A stretch of 11,574 nt of DNA, taken from NCBI GenBank assembly GCA_028699855.1, contig JAQVTV010000020.1, positions 1-11,574 on the forward strand. The letters are read 5' to 3'. The notes beneath the pieces are model-generated. The model was given only the letters and a program-made list of their open reading frames with translations, was not told where the DNA came from and did not search any database. The DNA is from Candidatus Izemoplasmatales bacterium. GTDB lineage: Bacteria > Bacillota_I > Bacilli_A > Izemoplasmatales > Hujiaoplasmataceae. Shown here in pieces: positions 7,227-11,574 of the stretch (position 1 is the stretch's first letter; each line of letters opens with the position of its first letter). The position numbers were made by a program, and so were the translations under genes.

Positions 7227-8102
7227 ATGTCAGAATTGATGCTCCCGAAACAAAAGTATCGCTCCCGTAAGAAACGAGCCAGAATCGTACGTTTGATCTT
7301 GCACATCGTGCTCCTTTTGTGTTCGTTGGTTTTCGTATTTCCATTTTTATGGATGCTCGTGACCGCGCTCAAAACACCCGCAGAACTTTTGCGGGGGATC
7401 GATGTGTTCTTTCCTGCTAAGCCCCAATGGTCGAATTTTATCGATGCCGTGCAGAAGATTCCTTTCTTCATGTACTTGAAAAACAGTCTGATCATCGTGG
7501 TATTGGTCGTTTTCGGGACAGTCATGAGTGCGACGACTGCGGCGTACGCTTTCGCGAAACTGCGTTGGAAAGGCCGTGACAAATGGTTTATCGTGATGTT
7601 GGCGACGATGATGTTGCCGATTCAGGTCATCCTCATTCCGACCTATGTCATGTATTCGTGGATCGGATGGCTCGGTACGCGTTTGCCCATGATTGTTCCC
7701 GCATTTTTCGGTGGCGGAGCGGCCTTCTATATTTTCCTGATGCGCCAGTTCTTTAAAGGCATACCCAAAGAACTCACCGAAAGCGCGATTATCGATGGTG
7801 CGAATCATTTCCAGATATTCCTGAAGATTATGTTACCGCTGTCCAAGCCCGCCATTGTTACCGTGGCCTTATTCACATTTATGGGCACATGGAATGATTA
7901 TTTCGGTCCACTGATCTTCTTGAGCAACCCCGACCATTGGACGCTCGCCTTGGGTCTCAGGGCATTCCAGACGCAGTACGGTGGTCAATACAACTTGATG
8001 ATGGCTGCGTCCATCCTCATCATGTTACCTACCTTAATCATCTTTTTCTTCGCACAAAAAACGTTTATTGAAGGAATTAAGTTTACTGGAATCAAGGGAT
8101 AG
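7227..8102 (+). CDS. Carbohydrate ABC transporter permease, MalG type
   Basis: A 291-residue integral membrane protein of the binding-protein-dependent permease family (MalG/LacG/UgpE-like). After a basic N-terminus (KQKYRSRKKRAR) come about six hydrophobic segments, roughly at 22-46, 86-110, 120-143, 153-172, 210-232 and 258-276. The cytoplasmic EAA loop that docks the ATPase is ELTESAIIDGANHFQIFLKIMLP (182-204), with the usual Glu, Gly and Leu-Pro positions. TWNDYFGPLIF and the C-terminal FIEGIKFTGIKG are typical of this subfamily. It forms a heterodimer with the MalF-type partner encoded two genes later. A weak AAGAGG site (7212-7217) precedes the ATG, and only 18 nt separate it from the previous gene. 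The order permease-binding protein-permease is unusual; the binding protein normally comes first. Substrate cannot be read from the sequence, though context suggests an oligosaccharide. Confidence 0.95.
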   Translation: MSELMLPKQKYRSRKKRARIVRLILHIVLLLCSLVFVFPFLWMLVTALKTPAELLRGIDVFFPAKPQWSNFIDAVQKIPFFMYLKNSLIIVVLVVFGTVMSATTAAYAFAKLRWKGRDKWFIVMLATMMLPIQVILIPTYVMYSWIGWLGTRLPMIVPAFFGGGAAFYIFLMRQFFKGIPKELTESAIIDGANHFQIFLKIMLPLSKPAIVTVALFTFMGTWNDYFGPLIFLSNPDHWTLALGLRAFQTQYGGQYNLMMAASILIMLPTLIIFFFAQKTFIEGIKFTGIKG

Positions 8103-8112
8103 GAGGTTATCC

Positions 8113-9411
8113 ATGAAAAAGTTTTTGTCAATCTTGCTCTTAGGTTTACTTTCACTCGCGCTGTATGGTTGTAATGATGATACGCCCACAGATCGCATCG
8201 AAATCACTTTCTGGCATATGTCACCGGTTGGAAGTGCATCTTTTTCTGACACCAGGCGCATCATTACTGAGTTCAACCAGTCACAAGATGTCTATTTTGT
8301 CAAAGGCACGGGATTCTCGTTCTGGGATTACTGGGATAAAATCGCGGTTGCCATCAGTTCACGGACCGCGCCCGATATTGGTTTATCCACCATCGATGAT
8401 GTGCCCATCCGGGCAGAGGCAGGTGTACTCTATAATCTATCAGAACTCATAGAAGCGGATCCAGATGGCATTGAAATCGATCAGCTCTATGACAGTCAAC
8501 TCAGTTTCGCGACATACGATGGCCATCTCTACGCCTTGCCATTCACCGCGACGACACGCGTGTTGTATTATAACCTCGATATGTTCACCGCAGCGGGTCT
8601 ATCCGCAGACGACGTGCCGACGACGTGGAGCGAACTCCATACCGTCGCCAAACAACTCGATATCGTCCAAGGGAGTTCCATCCAGCAGTTGGGTTTTGAT
8701 CCGACCTATGGGAATGCGACGTATCATGGCTATTTGTGGCAAGCCGGGCTCGACTTCTTCGATGAAGACTTGAATCCCACATTGAACACCCAGGGTCATA
8801 TCGATGTCTTGCAATGGATGATCGATTTCAACAGCGAGTTTACTCGCAGCCAGTTGACGGCGTTCGGCGATGCCAACACGATGCTCGGAATCAACCCCTT
8901 CGCAGGCGAACGCGTGGCGATGATGATCGAAGTCGACAGCCTATATCAGACCATCAAAGAAGCAGGAGCGGATTTCAACTTCGGTGTGACTTCGATCCCG
9001 GTGCCCGATGACGGCGGGATTCGCGTCAATTGGGGCAGTGGATTTTCTGTGGAAATGTATGACAACAACAAAAATACCCCCGACAAAAAGGCCGGAGCCT
9101 GGGAATTTTTGAAGTATTTGATGAGCAAAGACACACAAAAAGATTTGTCTGAAACCAACGGATGGATCATGGCGCACCAAGGCGCGATGCTTGAAGTCGC
9201 GGAGGGAGACGCCATCATGACGCGTATCCTCGAAGAAGTGGCGTACGCACGCGACAAAGTATATGTTCCTTACGCGCCATCATGGCATGGCAATGACTGG
9301 CAATCGTATTATAACGATGCACTGACCGGCAAGAAGACCGCCGCGCAAGCCTTGGCGGATGCGCGGGCGAATTATCTCCAGAAAAAAGCGAACTGGGAAG
9401 CAACGCGTTAA
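8113..9411 (+). CDS. Sugar-binding lipoprotein of an ABC importer
   Basis: This 432-residue protein is an extracellular solute-binding protein of the MalE/UgpB type (SBP_bac_1/8 group). Its signal peptide, MKKFLSILLLGLLSLALYGC, ends in a lipobox with Cys20, so it is tethered to the outer face of the membrane. Family hallmarks are ITFWHMSP near residue 31, the APDIGLSTIDDVP stretch (86-98), LYNLSELI, DGHLYALPFTATTRVLYYN (hinge region), and late GAWEFLKYLMSKDTQKDLSETNGW. Many aromatic residues (FSFWDYWD at 68-75 and others) could stack on sugar rings. ATG 8113 is set by AGGAGG (8101-8106), which overlaps the permease stop codon; an upstream in-frame start inside the permease gene would disrupt the signal. 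It delivers ligand to the two flanking permeases. Confidence 0.95.
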   Translation: MKKFLSILLLGLLSLALYGCNDDTPTDRIEITFWHMSPVGSASFSDTRRIITEFNQSQDVYFVKGTGFSFWDYWDKIAVAISSRTAPDIGLSTIDDVPIRAEAGVLYNLSELIEADPDGIEIDQLYDSQLSFATYDGHLYALPFTATTRVLYYNLDMFTAAGLSADDVPTTWSELHTVAKQLDIVQGSSIQQLGFDPTYGNATYHGYLWQAGLDFFDEDLNPTLNTQGHIDVLQWMIDFNSEFTRSQLTAFGDANTMLGINPFAGERVAMMIEVDSLYQTIKEAGADFNFGVTSIPVPDDGGIRVNWGSGFSVEMYDNNKNTPDKKAGAWEFLKYLMSKDTQKDLSETNGWIMAHQGAMLEVAEGDAIMTRILEEVAYARDKVYVPYAPSWHGNDWQSYYNDALTGKKTAAQALADARANYLQKKANWEATR

Positions 9412-9416
9412 GGAGG
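9410..9416 (+). promoter_or_regulatory. Ribosome binding site that selects between two adjacent ATG codons
   Basis: AAGGAGG sits 3 nt before ATG 9420 and 6 nt before ATG 9423. The isomerase and binding-protein genes both use a 6-nt gap, so the second ATG is favoured. The site overlaps the stop of the preceding gene. Confidence 0.7.
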
Positions 9417-9422
9417 ACCATG

Positions 9423-10340
9423 ATGGGAAAAACCATTTCGATCATCAAAATGCGCAAGCAGGAAAATCTGATCGGCTATCTTTTCGCCTCGCCGTGGCTT
9501 TTTGGTTTGATCGTCCTCGGGTTTTTTCCGATTTTGATGTCGTTTTACTTCAGCTTCACGAACTACAACATGGTATCCGCCCCGAAAATCATCTGGTTCG
9601 AGAATTACCGGATTTTGCTCACGAATGACAACTTGTTTTGGAAGTCGCTCGGCATTACGCTCTATCATGTCGTGATTGCGGTGCCTCTGGGGATTTTTGT
9701 GGGTTTGTTCCTCGCTTTTCTCCTCAACAGCAAGATCAAAGGCATCAGCATCTATCGGACTTTGTTCTATTTGCCGAACGTGGTGAGTGTCGTGGCGATG
9801 ACTCTGCTTTGGATGTGGTTGTTTCAACCCAACTTCGGACTGATCAACCAACTTCTAAAACCGCTGTACGATCTATTCAAGATGGAACCGCTCGGTTGGT
9901 ATCTCGATCAGGATCTATCCAAGCTCACTTTGATCCTGATGGGATTGTGGACGGCTGGAGGATCGATGGTGATCTACCTGGCCCAGATGCAGGACATTCC
10001 TGTTACCTTGTACGAGTCGGCGGATATCGATGGGGCTTCTTGGTTCAAGAAGATGATCCACATCACCCTGCCCCTCATGACACCCTCGATCTTTTTCAAT
10101 TTCATTATGGGGCTGATCGGTTCGTTCCAAGTGTTCACCATCGCTTATATCATGACTGGCGGCGGTCCGTCGCGTTCCACCTATTACTATGCCTATTATT
10201 TGTTCGATAAAATGATGAACGATAATGCCATGGGCATGGCTTCTGCGATGGCATGGATTCTCCTCGTCATCGTCCTCATCGTCACTGTGTTTGCATTGCG
10301 TCTGAATAAATATGTTTTCTATTTGGGCGAAGATTCATAA
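9423..10340 (+). CDS. Carbohydrate ABC transporter permease, MalF type
   Basis: A 305-residue membrane protein of the MalF/LacF/UgpA family. The opening RKQENLIGYLFASPWLFGLIVLGFFPILMSFYFSFTNY is characteristic of this group, followed by about five more hydrophobic segments. The EAA loop is LYESADIDGASWFKKMIHITLPLMTP (196-221). MTGGGPSRSTYYYAYYLF (about 244-261) is the conserved region before the last membrane span. It pairs with the MalG-type protein to form the translocation channel. I favour the second of two consecutive ATG codons because of the ribosome binding site spacing; starting at 9420 would add one Met. No ATPase gene accompanies the permeases here, so a shared MsmK-type ATPase from elsewhere, or one further downstream, must energise it. 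Confidence 0.95.
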   Translation: MGKTISIIKMRKQENLIGYLFASPWLFGLIVLGFFPILMSFYFSFTNYNMVSAPKIIWFENYRILLTNDNLFWKSLGITLYHVVIAVPLGIFVGLFLAFLLNSKIKGISIYRTLFYLPNVVSVVAMTLLWMWLFQPNFGLINQLLKPLYDLFKMEPLGWYLDQDLSKLTLILMGLWTAGGSMVIYLAQMQDIPVTLYESADIDGASWFKKMIHITLPLMTPSIFFNFIMGLIGSFQVFTIAYIMTGGGPSRSTYYYAYYLFDKMMNDNAMGMASAMAWILLVIVLIVTVFALRLNKYVFYLGEDS

Positions 10341-10370
10341 AATATATGATAATATATAGGAGGAAAAACA

Positions 10371-11210
10371 ATGTGTAAGAAGATTTTAATGATTTTTGGT
10401 TTACTGGCAACTGTATTGGTTCTTGGGGGCTGCTGGCCCGCTGAGATCGGTGTCGAAACCGAATTCACGAGTCGTTCAGGCGGTGGCACCCGCGTGTTCG
10501 TAGTGGATATCATGGATGACACCTTGGCGACCGAACCCATCACGAATCCCGATGACCCAGATGGCACCGAAGGTAAAGGCGCAGTCATCAACAACAAGCA
10601 TATTACGGGTGGGTTAGGAGCGATTCAAACCTGGCTGGAACAGTATGCACCGGATTTCATCACGGTGAAACCGATGACAACTTCGGGCTATCACCGGTAT
10701 TTCACCTTCGAGTTCAGTTTCAAAGACTTCGACGAGTTTCTTGAGAAATACGAAGCTTTGGTCAACCTGAGCCCGACGATGAGTTGGAGCGACTTTGACG
10801 CCGATGAAAAGCCCAAGTGGGTTTGTGAAGGCGGACAATGCACGTTCACCGAGAGCAAGGCGATTTTGGAAGCTTCACTCGACTGGGCGTTGGATGGCAT
10901 CTTCAACGACATCTATGATGCGGATGATTTGGCGGATTATGTCGGCAAAGCCGATATCAGCGTGCTCGCCAACTACAAGCTCTATGTCGGTGATGGCGAA
11001 TATGAGGAACTCCAACACTTCGATGCGGATGCCATTGATGGCGCTGGAACCGGCAAAGTGGTCTATGTGACCAGCGAAACTTTGACCGGAACGGGTCAAG
11101 TCCCGATGGCGGGATGGCTGATTGGCGTCATCATTGCCGGTGTAGTACTCGTGGCCGGCGGTGCAGTTGTCCTCGTGCTTCTCTTAGGCAAGAAGAAAGC
11201 TGTAGCATAA
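10371..11210 (+). CDS. Lipoprotein with a C-terminal transmembrane anchor, function unknown
   Basis: This 279-residue protein has a signal peptide with lipobox VLGGC (Cys21) and a second hydrophobic segment at about 249-272, followed by GKKKAVA. It would therefore be held in the membrane at both ends, with an extracellular domain of about 225 residues between. That domain is acidic, has alternating beta and helical character (YFTFEFSFKDFDEFLEKYEAL at 110-130) and contains a C-x4-C pair (Cys152, Cys157). The overall plan resembles LppM/DUF3153-type lipoproteins, but the match is only architectural. AGGAGG lies 7 nt before the ATG, and the gene is 30 nt after the MalF-type permease, so it most likely belongs to the same operon. 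A role in assisting the transporter or the surface propeller protein is a guess. Confidence 0.7.
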   Translation: MCKKILMIFGLLATVLVLGGCWPAEIGVETEFTSRSGGGTRVFVVDIMDDTLATEPITNPDDPDGTEGKGAVINNKHITGGLGAIQTWLEQYAPDFITVKPMTTSGYHRYFTFEFSFKDFDEFLEKYEALVNLSPTMSWSDFDADEKPKWVCEGGQCTFTESKAILEASLDWALDGIFNDIYDADDLADYVGKADISVLANYKLYVGDGEYEELQHFDADAIDGAGTGKVVYVTSETLTGTGQVPMAGWLIGVIIAGVVLVAGGAVVLVLLLGKKKAVA

Positions 11211-11239
11211 AAACGAATTAAGGAAACAGGGAGGCCCGG

Positions 11240-11574
11240 ATGCAGCGCACCACCTTCAAAGATCTCTACAAGGATATCATCGATTACATCTTGCTCAATC
11301 TCATTTTTCTTGCGACCGTCTTATTGACCGCAATGGTGACGTTTGGAGCGGCATTAAAAGCGCTTTTCTACGTTTCCAGGCGATTGAGTGCGCACGATCT
11401 CCAGGTATCTGTGTGGCGCGATTTCTTCAAGAGTTTCAAAGAAGAGTTCGGCTTGAGTACTTTGATTTGGTTTTGCACAGTGCTTTTGGGCCTTTCTGCG
11501 TATTTCGGTTTTCTGAGCGCGATGGAAAACGAGCAGATGATCATCCTCGTTTTGCTGATCGTCTCCGTTCTGTT
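11240..11574 (+). CDS. DUF624 (YesL-family) membrane protein, N-terminal part (cut by window end)
   Basis: An open frame starts at ATG 11240, 5 nt after AGGGAGG (11228-11234), and runs to the window edge for 111 codons without a stop. The sequence has a first membrane segment YILLNLIFLATVLLTAMVTFGAA, then ALKALFYVSRRLSAHDLQVSVWRDFFKSFKEEFGLSTLIWF. The TFGAA...ALFYV and RDFF-SFK-F...W pattern is the signature of DUF624/YesL proteins. These are small (about 200-residue) integral membrane proteins often encoded beside sugar ABC transporters, such as yesL in Bacillus subtilis. Their biochemical role is unknown. It follows the preceding lipoprotein gene by 29 nt and extends the operon beyond the window. 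Confidence 0.85.
   Translation, partial: MQRTTFKDLYKDIIDYILLNLIFLATVLLTAMVTFGAALKALFYVSRRLSAHDLQVSVWRDFFKSFKEEFGLSTLIWFCTVLLGLSAYFGFLSAMENEQMIILVLLIVSVL

Noticed and set aside
9638-10210. 190-codon + strand ORF within the MalF-type permease gene
   Set aside because: It is an out-of-frame reading of a clear permease gene whose translation shows family motifs along its entire length.
10323-10350. Possible promoter TTGGGC-16 bp-TATGAT before the C-terminally anchored lipoprotein gene
   Set aside because: Both boxes are poor compared with the three clear promoters in the window and lack an extended -10; the A/T-rich gap alone may explain the resemblance.

Overview
The window looks like chromosomal DNA from a low-to-moderate GC Gram-positive-type bacterium (Bacillota or a Mycoplasmatota relative that keeps the standard genetic code). 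The reasons are AGGAGG-type ribosome binding sites about 6 nt before most starts, strong sigma-A-like promoters with extended -10 elements, lipobox lipoproteins, a GntR/HutC regulator, and a DUF624 (YesL) protein next to a sugar ABC transporter. TGA is used as a stop twice and TGG encodes Trp, so this is not the mycoplasma code. Species cannot be told from the sequence alone. All genes lie on the + strand.

Layout. (1) Positions 1-491 hold the 3' end of serA (D-3-phosphoglycerate dehydrogenase), closed by a strong terminator at 510-535. (2) Positions 601-3222 form a regulatory and metabolic unit: a strong promoter, a two-domain class I mannose-6-phosphate isomerase-like protein (701-2419), then a GntR/UTRA regulator (2480-3205) with its own promoter and a terminator overlapping its stop codon. 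(3) From a third promoter near 3265-3293, a long run of closely spaced genes continues past the window end: a secreted lipoprotein (3331-5415) and a paralogous protein without a signal peptide (5412-7208), both predicted beta-propellers with an inserted discoidin-like domain; a MalG-type permease; a sugar-binding lipoprotein; a MalF-type permease; a lipoprotein with a C-terminal membrane anchor; and the start of a DUF624 protein.

How it fits together (inference). The isomerase promoter and the long-operon promoter carry nearly identical 21-bp direct repeats (20 of 21 bases match), in the same position relative to the -35 box. The gntR promoter carries an inverted copy of the half-site. This points to one regulon: glycan capture or cleavage outside the cell by the lipoprotein, uptake by the ABC importer, further processing inside by the signal-less paralog, and entry into glycolysis through mannose-6-phosphate or a related sugar phosphate. 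No ABC ATPase and no classical glycoside hydrolase are present in the window. The paired outside/inside propeller proteins are therefore the best candidates for an undescribed glycan-active system.
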